NCBI GenBank assembly: GCA_007125915.1
Contig: SLCH01000092.1
Coordinates: 1-33,694 of the forward strand
DNA from: Syntrophobacteraceae bacterium
GTDB lineage: Bacteria > Desulfobacterota > Syntrophobacteria > Syntrophobacterales > Syntrophobacteraceae
Reading direction: 5' to 3'
DNA length: 33,694 nucleotides
Under the pieces are notes generated by a model. That model was given only the letters and a program-made list of their open reading frames with translations, searched no databases and was not told the DNA's origin. Position numbers and translations under genes: made by a program. Positions 7,600 through 16,582 of the stretch are shown piece by piece. How positions within the stretch are numbered: position 1 is the first letter of the stretch; each line of letters begins with the position of its first letter.

Positions 7600-8994
7600 A
7601 TGTCCTGGACGGTTGCAGAAGTTCTCGCCGCCACTGAAGGGCGATTGTTGCAGGGGGATGCCGGGGAGTCTCTCACGGGCATCAATACGGATTCCCGCTC
7701 CCTGGAAAAGGGCGGATGTTTCGTTGCGCTCAGAGGTGAAAACCATGACGGTCATGATTTTTTGCCCTCGGCAGTGAAACGTGAGGCGGGGGCACTGCTG
7801 GTGGACCACAGGGGGTGGAAAGAGTCCCTGGTGGTCGATGGGCGGGTGGCCGTCATACTCGTTTCCGATACTTTGGAAGCTTTGGGAGCCATTGCCCGGC
7901 ACCATCGCCGCCTTCACTCCCTGCCTGTTTTGGGTATAACGGGGAGCAACGGAAAGACCAGCACCAAGGAAATGGTGGGCTCCATTCTGTCCCGGAATCA
8001 TCACGTGCTCAAAAGCAAGGGAAATTTCAATAACCTCGTGGGTGTGCCCCTCACGCTTCTCTCTCTGACTCCTGAACACGATGTGGCGGTCGTGGAAATG
8101 GGCATCAATGTTCCGGGAGAGATGTCACGGCTGGCGGCCATGGCTGAACCATCTGTGGGGCTGATCACCAATGTGCATCCCGCTCACCTGGAAGGACTGC
8201 GATCCCTGGAACACATTGTGCGGGAAAAGGGGCTTCTGTGGAAGTCGTTGTCTCCTGATGGCACAGCGGTCGTGAGCCTTGACGATGAAAGGCTTGCCCA
8301 TTTGGCACAGGGACTGGACTGCAGGAAGGTCACCTTTTCTTTGAACAATCCCGCAGCGGACGTGCGTGTCGCCGGGAAAGTGAACATGGAGGGCCAGGGA
8401 AGCCGATTTTCATTGGAAATACAGGGGACATCGAGGGAGGTATTCCTCTCTGTGCTTGGTTTGCATCAGGTTCGCAATGCGGTGGCCGCCGCCGCAGCCT
8501 GCTTGGCCCTGGGGGAATCCGCCGACGTCATCGTGGCGGGCATTCATGGCCATGAACCTGTCGGGCAGAGAATGCAGACGCACCGCCTGCCCCTTGAAGG
8601 TCTCCTCATTGACGATTCCTACAATGCCAATCCCGCTTCCATGCTGGCAGCACTCGAGACTTTGACTGCGGGCAGCGGGTCGAGGCCCTCCGTGGCCGTT
8701 TTGGGGGAAATGCGCGAACTGGGGGAGACGGGACCGGCGCTGCACACTCAGATGGGCCGTGATGTGTTCCGCCTGGGAGTTCAGCGCCTGGTCACCCTGG
8801 GGCAACTGGGAAAATGCATCAGTGAAGGAGCCGTTGCTGCGGGAATGGACTCCTCCCGTTGTTTTCATGCGGGGAGCCACGAGGAGATCGTGGATTACTT
8901 GAAAAAAGTTGGCCTGGAGGGGCATTGGGTTCTGGTGAAGGGTTCAAGGGGCATGCGCATGGAGCGTGTGGTGGAGGGGATACTGGCAATATGA
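7600..8994 (+). CDS. murF: UDP-MurNAc-tripeptide--D-Ala-D-Ala ligase MurF
   Basis: MurF adds D-Ala-D-Ala, finishing the soluble UDP-MurNAc-pentapeptide. The 464 residues show the Mur ligase fold: N-terminal substrate domain (NTDSRSLEKGGCFVALRG), ATP loop GITGSNGKTSTKEM near residue 111, NFNNLVGVPLTLL, EMGINVPGEM, NVHPAHLEGL, DSYNANPASM and a C-terminal VLVKGSRGMRMERVV. All motifs are intact. Its stop overlaps the start of murD (ATGA at 8991-8994). In the usual cluster order mraY lies between these two genes; here there is no room for it. Confidence 0.96.
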   Translation: MSWTVAEVLAATEGRLLQGDAGESLTGINTDSRSLEKGGCFVALRGENHDGHDFLPSAVKREAGALLVDHRGWKESLVVDGRVAVILVSDTLEALGAIARHHRRLHSLPVLGITGSNGKTSTKEMVGSILSRNHHVLKSKGNFNNLVGVPLTLLSLTPEHDVAVVEMGINVPGEMSRLAAMAEPSVGLITNVHPAHLEGLRSLEHIVREKGLLWKSLSPDGTAVVSLDDERLAHLAQGLDCRKVTFSLNNPAADVRVAGKVNMEGQGSRFSLEIQGTSREVFLSVLGLHQVRNAVAAAAACLALGESADVIVAGIHGHEPVGQRMQTHRLPLEGLLIDDSYNANPASMLAALETLTAGSGSRPSVAVLGEMRELGETGPALHTQMGRDVFRLGVQRLVTLGQLGKCISEGAVAAGMDSSRCFHAGSHEEIVDYLKKVGLEGHWVLVKGSRGMRMERVVEGILAI

Positions 8995-10361
8995 GTTCCA
9001 GCCATCCACAGAAAAATACGGAAAGAAGAGGGGCGCTGGTGGTGGGCCTTGGTGTTTCAGGTCTTTCCGTGTGTGAGCTTCTGCGCCGCCAGGGTCGGTC
9101 CGTGATGGCCACAGACCTTCGGAGAAGAGATCGTTTCGGGGAAGAGTTGGATCGGCTGGAAGCACTGGGTTGCGTGTTTCGCCTGGGAGAGCATCGTGTG
9201 GATGATTTTCTTTCCGCAGAGGTGATCATTGTGAGCCCAGGGGTTCCCCTGGACATTGAGCCCCTCAACAAGGCCCGTGAGGGGGGGATCGAAATCGTGG
9301 GCGAACTGGAATGGGCCTGGCGTCAGGTGAGTCTGCCCACAATTGCGGTGACGGGGACCAACGGCAAGACGACCACCACTTTCCTCATTGGTGAGATTTT
9401 AAGGGCAGCGGGCAGGAAAGCCTTTGTGGGTGGAAACATGGGCACACCCCTCAGTCAATGGATTCTCGATGGGGAACCGGCGGAGATCCTGGTTTTGGAA
9501 GTGAGCAGTTTTCAGCTGGACACAGCCACGACCTTTTCTCCTCGCGTTGGAGTGCTTCTCAACGTTACGGAGGACCATCTCGACCGCTATGAGAATTTTG
9601 AAGCCTACGCAGCGTCCAAGTTCTCACTCTTTTCAAGGCAGAAACCGCAGGAAGTTGCCATTCTCAACGGAGATGATCCCGTGTGCCTGCGGATGGTGTC
9701 TTCCGTTCCAGGCTCCGTGCTCCTTTTCAGCAGAAAGGATCGCCATGCCCATGCAAGAATGGAAGGAGAGCGCCTCCTGGCTTCCCTTCCGGGCGGGGTG
9801 CCCATGGAGATCGACCTGAGCGGGTGCCGGCTCCATGGAGTCCATAATCAGGAAAACATCATGGCCGCCGTGCTGGCATGCCTTGCCATGGGGGTGCCCC
9901 CTGAAGCCCTGGAGAGAGCGCTGGGCATTTGTGGCGGACTTCCCCATCGCGTGGAGTGGGTCCGCCGGTGGAGGGGGATCGATTTTTACGACGATTCCAA
10001 AGGGACCAACGTGGGGGCCGTTGTGAGGGCGGTGGAAAGTTTTGATCGGCCCTTGCTGCTTCTTTTGGGAGGCAGGGACAAGCTGGGGTCCTATGAATCT
10101 TTGGCTCGAGCCCTGAAAGATCGGTGCAGGGGAGCTTTTGTGTATGGTGAATCGGGCCATCGAATCGCAGCAGCCCTTCAGGAGACTGTGACGACACATT
10201 CTTTTATGGGCCTGGAAGAAGCTTTCGAGGCAGCTGTTGGCCAGGCGCAATGGGGAGATGTGGTCCTGCTCTCTCCGGCGTGTTCCTCTTTCGACCAGTA
10301 TTCCAGCTACAAGGAGCGAGGCGACCATTTTCAGAAACTCGTGGCTCAACTGCCCCCGTGA
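8991..10361 (+). CDS. murD: UDP-MurNAc-L-alanine--D-glutamate ligase MurD
   Basis: MurD adds D-glutamate to UDP-MurNAc-L-Ala in the cytoplasm. From ATG 8991 it has 456 residues, normal for the family. An N-terminal Rossmann-like UDP-binding domain (VVGLGVSGLSVCELLRRQG) precedes the ATP loop TGTNGKTTTT near residue 120, the family motif LEVSSFQLD, NVTEDHLDRY, the SKFSLF lysine region, HNQENIMAA, DDSKGTN and the C-terminal LSPACSSFDQYSSYKERG. The reading frame extends upstream into murF, but the ATGA overlap and the alignment of the N-terminal domain fix the start. An 88-base gap with no supported gene separates it from ftsW. Confidence 0.96.
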   Translation: MSSSHPQKNTERRGALVVGLGVSGLSVCELLRRQGRSVMATDLRRRDRFGEELDRLEALGCVFRLGEHRVDDFLSAEVIIVSPGVPLDIEPLNKAREGGIEIVGELEWAWRQVSLPTIAVTGTNGKTTTTFLIGEILRAAGRKAFVGGNMGTPLSQWILDGEPAEILVLEVSSFQLDTATTFSPRVGVLLNVTEDHLDRYENFEAYAASKFSLFSRQKPQEVAILNGDDPVCLRMVSSVPGSVLLFSRKDRHAHARMEGERLLASLPGGVPMEIDLSGCRLHGVHNQENIMAAVLACLAMGVPPEALERALGICGGLPHRVEWVRRWRGIDFYDDSKGTNVGAVVRAVESFDRPLLLLLGGRDKLGSYESLARALKDRCRGAFVYGESGHRIAAALQETVTTHSFMGLEEAFEAAVGQAQWGDVVLLSPACSSFDQYSSYKERGDHFQKLVAQLPP

Positions 10362-10449
10362 CCCACAGGAAAGAAGTGCTTCAAGTGCATGAAAAATCTT
10401 TTCTGGAAAAAAATTGCAGGCAAGTCCTTGAACAAGAGGGAAGTTTGAA

Positions 10450-11634
10450 ATGAGTTCGGCCAGAGAGGCAATGGAAAAATCCTCGGCTGTTTCCCGAAAG
10501 GGCGGAACCGCTGAGAAAATGGGAGAAGAAATGTGGTCTCCCTTGCCGGCACACGTTCAATTGTGGCTGGAAGTTTCCTTTCTGATTCTTGCAGGACTCA
10601 TCATGATCTACTCTTCCAGCTCCATGATGGCCCTTCAGCGTTACGGGGATTCAGCCTATTTTCTGAAGCGCCAGATGCTCTGGGTGTTTCTCGGCGTGAG
10701 CATCATGATCGTTTTTTCGAGAGTTTCCTATGAAAAATACAAGGCGTGGGTGGGGCCGCTCCTCCTTGCATCCCTGGCCGCCCTGGTTCTGGTTCTGATC
10801 CCTTCCATCGGCACGGAGGTCAACAACGCCCGTCGCTGGTTCCGGGTCGGTTCTTTCCAGCTGCAGCCTGCGGAATTCGTAAAAGTGATCTGGGTGATTT
10901 ATCTGAGCGTTTCCATTTCCAAAAAACAGGACAGAATTCGCCAGTTCAGCATTGGATACCTCCCACACGTGTTGATGTGTGCAGTCTTTTCCGCCCTCCT
11001 TCTCAAGCAGCCGGACTTTGGAATGACCGTCATTCTGGCCTTCATGACGGCTGTGATGCTTCTGGTGGGGGGCGTTCCCGTTCTGTACCTTTTATCCATT
11101 GTTCCCATCGCCGGGGCGGCGGCCTACAAGTTCGTCTATTTGGTGACCTATCGCTGGGAGAGAGTGACCGCATTTCTCGATCCCTGGACAGACCACCTGG
11201 CATCCGGGTATCAGCTCATTCAAGCATGGATCGCCGTAGGCTCCGGTGGTTTCTGGGGAAAGGGACTGGGAGCGAGTCAGCAAAAACTTGGCTACCTGCC
11301 CGAAGCTCACACGGATTTTATTCTCGCCGTCATGGGCGAGGAGATGGGCTTTGTGGGAATCGCCTTTATGTGTCTGGCATTTCTGCTCCTCTTTCACACG
11401 GGAATGACCATATCACGCAATGCTCCGGACTTTATGGGCAGTGTCATGGCATTGGGCCTGACTTTGCTTATCACCGTTCAGGCGTTGATCAATATGGGAG
11501 TGGTCCTGGGTCTCTTCCCGACCAAAGGGTTGACTCTTCCTTTCGTTTCTTATGGTGGCAGTGCATTCACAGCCAACTGCCTGGCTGTGGGTATCCTCAT
11601 GAACATTGCGCGCAAAGGCGGCCGGGTGAAGTAG
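10450..11634 (+). CDS. ftsW: Septal peptidoglycan glycosyltransferase FtsW
   Basis: This SEDS-family polytopic membrane protein polymerises lipid II at the septum together with FtsI. The 394 residues hold a cytoplasmic N-terminal tail of about 37 residues and roughly ten hydrophobic helices. Family signatures include YSSSSMMA after the first helix, NNARRWFRVGSFQLQPAEF, KQPDFGMTVI (with the conserved aspartate) and the C-terminal LGLFPTKGLTLPFVSYGGSA. The start is ATG 10450 with GAGGGAAG upstream. murC begins 5 bases after its stop. In the canonical order murG stands here and is missing. Confidence 0.95.
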   Translation: MSSAREAMEKSSAVSRKGGTAEKMGEEMWSPLPAHVQLWLEVSFLILAGLIMIYSSSSMMALQRYGDSAYFLKRQMLWVFLGVSIMIVFSRVSYEKYKAWVGPLLLASLAALVLVLIPSIGTEVNNARRWFRVGSFQLQPAEFVKVIWVIYLSVSISKKQDRIRQFSIGYLPHVLMCAVFSALLLKQPDFGMTVILAFMTAVMLLVGGVPVLYLLSIVPIAGAAAYKFVYLVTYRWERVTAFLDPWTDHLASGYQLIQAWIAVGSGGFWGKGLGASQQKLGYLPEAHTDFILAVMGEEMGFVGIAFMCLAFLLLFHTGMTISRNAPDFMGSVMALGLTLLITVQALINMGVVLGLFPTKGLTLPFVSYGGSAFTANCLAVGILMNIARKGGRVK

Positions 11635-11639
11635 AAAAA

Positions 11640-13016
11640 ATGTACAAACGATACAAAAACATACACTTTGTTGGAATTGGCGGAATAGGCATGAGCGGCA
11701 TCGCCGAGCTTCTGCTCAATCTTGGCTACCGGGTCAGTGGGTCCGATCTCAGGGAAACGGAGATCACTCGAAGGCTGGAGGAACTGGGGGCAAAGATCCA
11801 TATCGGGCACGGGCCGGAGAACGTGAAGGGGGCGGACGTGGTGGTTCTCTCATCTGCCATCTCCGAGGACAATCCTGAAGTGCGCGCGGCAAGAATCATG
11901 GGCAAGCTTCCCGTGATTCGCAGAGCGGAAATGCTCGCCGAGCTGATGCGTCTCAAATATTCCGTCCTTGTGGCGGGAGCCCACGGAAAAACCACCACCA
12001 CTTCCATGGTTTCCACCGTTCTCGCCCGGGGAGGCCTCGACCCCACGGTGGTCATCGGGGGGAAGCTCAATGCCTGGGGAACCAATGCCAAGCTTGGCCA
12101 GGGTGAATTCATGGTGGCCGAAGCGGACGAGAGCGATGGCACCTTTCTCCTTTTGCCTCCCACCATTGCCGTGGTGACCAATATCGATCTGGAACACCTC
12201 GATTATTATCGAGACCTGGAGCACATTCAGGAGACCTTTCTGCAGTTCATCAACAAAATTCCCTTCTATGGGCAGGCGGTCCTTTGTCTCGAAGACGAGC
12301 ACATTCAAACGATCATTCCCCGGATCAGCAAAGGTTTTGTCACCTATGGGTTTTCGTCACAGGCGGATCTGCAGGCCAGGGAGGTCAAAAGCAAAGGTTT
12401 CATCACCTCCTACCGCGCCTTCTGGCAGGGCAGGGAACTGGGTGAAATAAGGCTTCAAATACCCGGCCGGCACAATGTGCTCAATTCTCTGGCCGCCGTT
12501 GCCGTCGCTTTGGAGCTGGAAATGGAGTGGGAGGCCATTCAAGAGGGCCTCGAGGACATGACGGGTGTGCAGCGAAGGTTTCAGGTCAAGGGGGAAGAGG
12601 GGGGAGTTCTCGTCATCGACGACTATGGCCACCATCCCAATGAAATCCGCGTGGTGCTCGAAACCCTGGCTCAATGTTTCCCCGATCGAAGACGCATCGT
12701 GGCCTTTCAGCCCCATCGGTATTCACGCACTCATGGACTCATGGAGCAGTTCGCCCGGTGCTTCTATGAATCCAATGTCCTGCTGCTCACGGAAATCTAC
12801 GGCGCCAGTGAAAAGCCCATTCCCGGTGTGACGGGACAGGTTCTTCTGGAGCGCATTGCAGCCCATGGACACCACGATCTTCATTTTTGCCCCAACCTGG
12901 AAGATATGCTTGGGGAGCTCACGGCCATGGTGCAGCCGGGGGATGTGGTCATGACCCTTGGGGCCGGGAACATCTGGCAATTGGGAGAATCCCTTCTGGA
13001 CACGCTTAAAGGGTGA
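11640..13016 (+). CDS. murC: UDP-N-acetylmuramate--L-alanine ligase MurC
   Basis: MurC adds L-alanine to UDP-MurNAc, the first amino acid of the stem peptide. From ATG 11640 it has 458 residues. Motifs: N-terminal glycine-rich HFVGIGGIGMSGIAELLL, ATP loop GAHGKTTTT near residue 112, EADESDGTFL, TNIDLEHLDYY, the hinge region GRHNVLNSLAA, DDYGHHPNEI, QPHRYSRT and the C-terminal TLGAGNIW. All catalytic positions appear intact. The frame stays open for about 300 codons upstream, as an antisense-like shadow inside ftsW; the N-terminal motif fixes the true start. The ribosome binding site is weak, so coupling to ftsW is likely. Confidence 0.96.
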   Translation: MYKRYKNIHFVGIGGIGMSGIAELLLNLGYRVSGSDLRETEITRRLEELGAKIHIGHGPENVKGADVVVLSSAISEDNPEVRAARIMGKLPVIRRAEMLAELMRLKYSVLVAGAHGKTTTTSMVSTVLARGGLDPTVVIGGKLNAWGTNAKLGQGEFMVAEADESDGTFLLLPPTIAVVTNIDLEHLDYYRDLEHIQETFLQFINKIPFYGQAVLCLEDEHIQTIIPRISKGFVTYGFSSQADLQAREVKSKGFITSYRAFWQGRELGEIRLQIPGRHNVLNSLAAVAVALELEMEWEAIQEGLEDMTGVQRRFQVKGEEGGVLVIDDYGHHPNEIRVVLETLAQCFPDRRRIVAFQPHRYSRTHGLMEQFARCFYESNVLLLTEIYGASEKPIPGVTGQVLLERIAAHGHHDLHFCPNLEDMLGELTAMVQPGDVVMTLGAGNIWQLGESLLDTLKG

Positions 13017-13028
13017 GGTGAGCCTTCA

Positions 13029-14099
13029 ATGGAGGGAGCCTTTCAAAGGGATTGGAAGAGTATGAAGAGTCCTCTGGCGAGCGCCCCTGGACAAAATCGT
13101 CAAGGAAGAGACGAGGGAAGTGTTTTTCCCCTTGTGGACCAGCACAGGGATTGGCTGAATTCTCTCGGAGACGTGGTCCTGAAGTGGGGAGAACCTTTGA
13201 GCAGGCACACAACATTCAAAGTGGGAGGTTCTGCGGCCTGCCTCGCAATACCCGAAAATCTTCAGACTCTGCAGGTTCTGATGCACGAATTTTCCCAACG
13301 GAAAATTCCCTGGGTGATTCTTGGCGGTGGCAGCAATGTGCTGCCGCCCGACGATCCTTGGGATGTGGTGGTCATCCAACTCAAGCGGGCCTGCGGTGCT
13401 CTTCACATTCTTCATGGGCCCCTGGCAGAGAGGGGTGCGGAACAAGAAAAGATTTTGGTTCAGGTGGGTGCTGGAGTTCCCCTTTCCGCTTTTCTCCGTT
13501 TCTGCGTGCACAGGGAATTGGGCGGGGCCGAGTTTTTGGCGGGAATTCCCGGAACCATGGGCGGTGCCCTCACTATGAATGCGGGTGCTTTCGGAGGAAG
13601 CATTTCTGACATTTTGTACCGGCTTGAAATCATGGACTCCAGGGGTCACACCAGGAGGCTTTTGCGGAAGGACCTGTCCTGTTCCTATAGATCCATGGGG
13701 TTGCCCTCGGGGCAGATCATTCTGGAGGCCGTTTTGGAAATGAGGCCAAAAGGGGCGCAGCACATCAAGGAAGAGTTGAAGAAAAAAATTTCCCGGAGGA
13801 GGAAAACCCAGCCTTTTGGCGTTCCCTCAGCAGGATGTGTCTTCAAAAATCCGGCGGGGCATGCTGCGGGAGCACTCATCGAGAAGGCGGGGTTGAAGGG
13901 TGCTGGAGTGGGGGGTGCCAGAGTTTCCGAAAAGCACGCCAACTATATTCTCAACGTGGGCTCTGCGACCGCCGGGGACATCCTCCAGCTCATGGAGCGC
14001 ATGGAGAATGCGGTCATGCAGCATTTTGGGATTCGCCTGGAAAGAGAAGTTCGCGTCTGGTGCGCGTCTCCCGGACCGGGCAAGGACGTGTCCCTGTAG
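13029..14099 (+). CDS. murB: UDP-N-acetylenolpyruvoylglucosamine reductase MurB
   Basis: MurB is the FAD-dependent enzyme that reduces UDP-GlcNAc-enolpyruvate to UDP-MurNAc with NADPH. The 356 residues include the FAD-binding PP-loop region (RHTTFKVGGSA, LGGGSNVL, GIPGTMGGALTMNAGAFGG) and the C-terminal lobe PSAGCVFKNP, AGALIEKAGLKG and VSEKHANYI. The position of the catalytic Ser229 of the E. coli enzyme is held by Cys270. About 45 N-terminal residues before the FAD domain are variable, and ATG 13062 is a possible later start. ATG 13029 has GAGGTGAG at good spacing. It lies 12 bases after murC. No ddl gene follows, as it often does elsewhere. Confidence 0.95.
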   Translation: MEGAFQRDWKSMKSPLASAPGQNRQGRDEGSVFPLVDQHRDWLNSLGDVVLKWGEPLSRHTTFKVGGSAACLAIPENLQTLQVLMHEFSQRKIPWVILGGGSNVLPPDDPWDVVVIQLKRACGALHILHGPLAERGAEQEKILVQVGAGVPLSAFLRFCVHRELGGAEFLAGIPGTMGGALTMNAGAFGGSISDILYRLEIMDSRGHTRRLLRKDLSCSYRSMGLPSGQIILEAVLEMRPKGAQHIKEELKKKISRRRKTQPFGVPSAGCVFKNPAGHAAGALIEKAGLKGAGVGGARVSEKHANYILNVGSATAGDILQLMERMENAVMQHFGIRLEREVRVWCASPGPGKDVSL

Positions 14100-14180
14100 C
14101 GGGCGAATCATCGTTCAGCGAGGGGACGCTTTCCATTTTTTCTCATGGGTGCCTGACCGAAAAGAGCGGGTGAATTGGTG

Positions 14181-15011
14181 ATGAAAAGCAGGAAAAATCG
14201 TTACGCACCGGTCAACGGTCACCGAAAAGGACTCATTCGCAATGTGCTCAAAGGTGTCCTTGGAACGAGCCTGTTTCTCTCGGGATTGCTGCTGATCAGC
14301 GCGGGTCTGGCTCACAGCTATCATGCCCTGATGGATTCTTCCCTGTTCAAGGTGCGCGGCATCGAAGTGACGGGGATTCATCACCTGCAGCGCGCTGACG
14401 TGCTCAATGCCATGAAGGTTCCAAGAGACACGGGTCTGGTGACACTCCGAATGGCCACGCTGGCGGAAAGGGTTGAAACCCTTCCATGGGTCAAGTCAGC
14501 CGTCGTGCGCTTGGATCTTTCCAGGTCCCTGGTGGTGGAGGTGGAGGAGAGGCAACCCCTGGGGATCATAACCGGTGAAAACTCGCATCTGGTGGACGGG
14601 GAGGGGAAGCTTTTTCTGAGCGTGGAGCCACAGGAATATCCGAATCTCATGCGCCTGGATGGTTTTTCAGGGCTTGGATTGAAAGAGGGGGAATACCTTC
14701 CCCTGGAGCCTTTCGAATCGCTCCAAGATTTGAAATCCGCTCTGGACCGCCGCCATGTCATGTACCGGGAGGGCAGGGTGGAGGGGTTCCATTGGGATCC
14801 CGTGGAGGGAATTTCCTTTCAGCTGATGGGCGTGAGTCCCATTGTCATTCATTTGGGATCCAATGCATTTGATGCCAAGTTCCAGCGTCTCAAAAGAATC
14901 ATGCTCCTTTTGGAAACACAGGGATGGCTGGAAACGGTGAGTCGAATCGACCTCGATTATAAAAGCAGGGCTTATGTGGAAGGGACTTTCCCCAGGCCTG
15001 GAAGCAGTTGA
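14181..15011 (+). CDS. ftsQ: Cell division protein FtsQ
   Basis: FtsQ is a bitopic inner-membrane divisome protein that binds FtsB and FtsL. The sequence shows a basic cytoplasmic N-terminus (MKSRKNRYAPVNGHRKG), one transmembrane helix at about residues 18-40, and a periplasmic POTRA domain beginning SLFKVRGIEVTGIHHLQRAD. A beta domain follows (RLDLSRSLVVEVEERQPLGII, then LVDGEGKLF). At 276 residues it is of normal size. I prefer ATG 14181; a TTG two codons earlier is in frame. It sits between murB and ftsA, as expected. Confidence 0.92.
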   Translation: MKSRKNRYAPVNGHRKGLIRNVLKGVLGTSLFLSGLLLISAGLAHSYHALMDSSLFKVRGIEVTGIHHLQRADVLNAMKVPRDTGLVTLRMATLAERVETLPWVKSAVVRLDLSRSLVVEVEERQPLGIITGENSHLVDGEGKLFLSVEPQEYPNLMRLDGFSGLGLKEGEYLPLEPFESLQDLKSALDRRHVMYREGRVEGFHWDPVEGISFQLMGVSPIVIHLGSNAFDAKFQRLKRIMLLLETQGWLETVSRIDLDYKSRAYVEGTFPRPGSS

Positions 15012-15147
15012 ATGAGGCCACGCGATGGCCCTCCTCAAAATGGAGGTTTCGAGAAAAAAAGGACTGCACAAGTGCATGAGCCTTGGTCGAGACCATCTCC
15101 GGCAATTGGAGGCACCATCTCAAAAGTCGTCAGGTGAAAGGGAGACA

Positions 15148-16374
15148 ATGGGCAGAAGAGAGGAACTCATCGTAGGTCTGGATTTAGGGACAACCAAGAT
15201 TTGTGCCGTTGTGGGGGAAGTCACCTCTGAAGGCATCGATATCGTTGGAGTGGGAACGTACCCTTCCATTGGCATGCGCGGGGGTGTGGTGGTCAATATT
15301 GACCAGACTGTCAATTCCATTCGAAGGGCTGTCACGGAAGCAGAGTTGATGGCCGGGTGTGAAATCAAGTCCGTGGTGGCAGGGGTCGCGGGCACTCACG
15401 TGCAGAGCCTCAACAGCCATGGTGTCATTGCCGTAAAAAGCCGTGAAGTGACACAGGCGGACATCGATCGCGTGCTGGATGCGGCGAAAACCATAGCCAT
15501 GCCTTATGACCGGCAAATTCTTCACGTGCTCCCTCAACAGTTCATCGTCGATGAACAGGAGGGAATTCTCAACCCCATAGGGATGTCGGGGGTTCGCCTG
15601 GAAGCCAAGGTTCATATCATCACTGGTGCCATTTCCGCTGTCCAGAATATTGTCAAGTGTTGTGAAAAAGCTGGTCTCCTCGTGGAAGATGTCGTTTTGG
15701 AATCTTTGGCTTCCAGTGAGTCGGTGCTCGACAAGGACGAGAAGCATCTCGGAGTGGCCTTGGTGGACATCGGTGGTGGCACCAGTGATGTGGCAGTTTT
15801 TCTCGATCACGCCATTCGGTATTCATGCGTGGTGGGGCTCGGGGGGAACCATATCACCTCGGATATTTCGGTGGGTTTGAGAACTTCCATGGAAGAGGCG
15901 GAAAAGATTAAGAAAAGATTCGGCTGTGCCATGGTGGAACAGGTCAACCAGCAGGAAGTGATTGAGGTGGGCTCTGTGGGAGGGCAGAAACCCCGTCAGC
16001 TGGCCCATTCCGTACTGGCCCAGATCATTGAAGCCCGTTCCGAGGAAATGCTCAAGATCATCGAATGGGAACTGGTGCGTTCGGCTTACATGGAATCTCT
16101 CCATGCAGGGGTGGTCCTCACGGGAGGGGTTGCCCTGCTTCCGGGCATTCGCGATCTGGCCGAAAACATCTTCGACCTGCCTGTGCGCGTGGGTGTTCCC
16201 TACCATTTCGGGGGTCTCAAGGAACTGGTGAGAAACCCCATGTTTGCCACCGCTACGGGGTTGCTCGTCCATGGTTTAAAACACGGCAAGAGCACCGTTT
16301 CCCTGGAGAGCGGGCCCGGCTTGTTTGAGAAGATTCTTGGGACCATGAAACGGTGGTTCAAAGAATTGTGGTGA
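15148..16374 (+). CDS. ftsA: Cell division protein FtsA
   Basis: FtsA is an actin-like ATPase that anchors FtsZ filaments to the membrane. From ATG 15148, behind GAAAGG, it has 408 residues, the family's usual size. The phosphate-1 motif GLDLGTTKICAVVGE, phosphate-2 motif VDIGGGTSDVAVF, and adenosine motif LTGGVALLPGI are present. The SHS2/1C domain lies at about 85-170. The C-terminal GLFEKILGTMKRWFKELW forms the amphipathic membrane-targeting helix. The frame is open back to 15025, but those codons lack family similarity. The 136-base spacer after ftsQ holds two short hairpins (GGCCA/TGGCC and CCTCC/GGAGG). Confidence 0.96.
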   Translation: MGRREELIVGLDLGTTKICAVVGEVTSEGIDIVGVGTYPSIGMRGGVVVNIDQTVNSIRRAVTEAELMAGCEIKSVVAGVAGTHVQSLNSHGVIAVKSREVTQADIDRVLDAAKTIAMPYDRQILHVLPQQFIVDEQEGILNPIGMSGVRLEAKVHIITGAISAVQNIVKCCEKAGLLVEDVVLESLASSESVLDKDEKHLGVALVDIGGGTSDVAVFLDHAIRYSCVVGLGGNHITSDISVGLRTSMEEAEKIKKRFGCAMVEQVNQQEVIEVGSVGGQKPRQLAHSVLAQIIEARSEEMLKIIEWELVRSAYMESLHAGVVLTGGVALLPGIRDLAENIFDLPVRVGVPYHFGGLKELVRNPMFATATGLLVHGLKHGKSTVSLESGPGLFEKILGTMKRWFKELW

Positions 16375-16582
16375 TTTTTCATTGGAAGAACTTTCTTCAT
16401 TTGCTTGTCGCAAGAAGCTCTTCAAAGGTCAGAGAAGCAGCCTTTGGAGTTTGTGTGAACGTTCTGATAAGCCCCGTTTGAGAAAGGGGTTGGCTGAAAC
16501 CGAGCAAACATTTCCATTGCCGTTGTGATTGGATGCATTTGCCTGTGTGACGAGACTTTAACCAATGGTGAAGGGTGCTGAC

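Noticed and set aside
6496-8079. 527-codon open frame on the minus strand across murE and murF
   Set aside because: Antisense shadow of two fully intact Mur ligase genes; His/Gln-rich composition typical of reverse-strand frames in GC-rich genes.
10746-11639. Open frame of about 300 codons upstream of murC, inside ftsW
   Set aside because: It is the shifted shadow of ftsW, with unnatural composition; the MurC N-terminal glycine motif starts right at 11640.
13827-13850. Cys270 in MurB where the E. coli enzyme has catalytic Ser229
   Set aside because: I recall cysteine at this position in other MurB proteins and it can also donate a proton, so I do not take it as a sign of inactivation.
15012-15147. 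Short hairpins GGCCA/TGGCC and CCTCC/GGAGG between ftsQ and ftsA
   Set aside because: Stems of five bases are common by chance in GC-rich DNA, and no terminator or riboswitch pattern goes with them.
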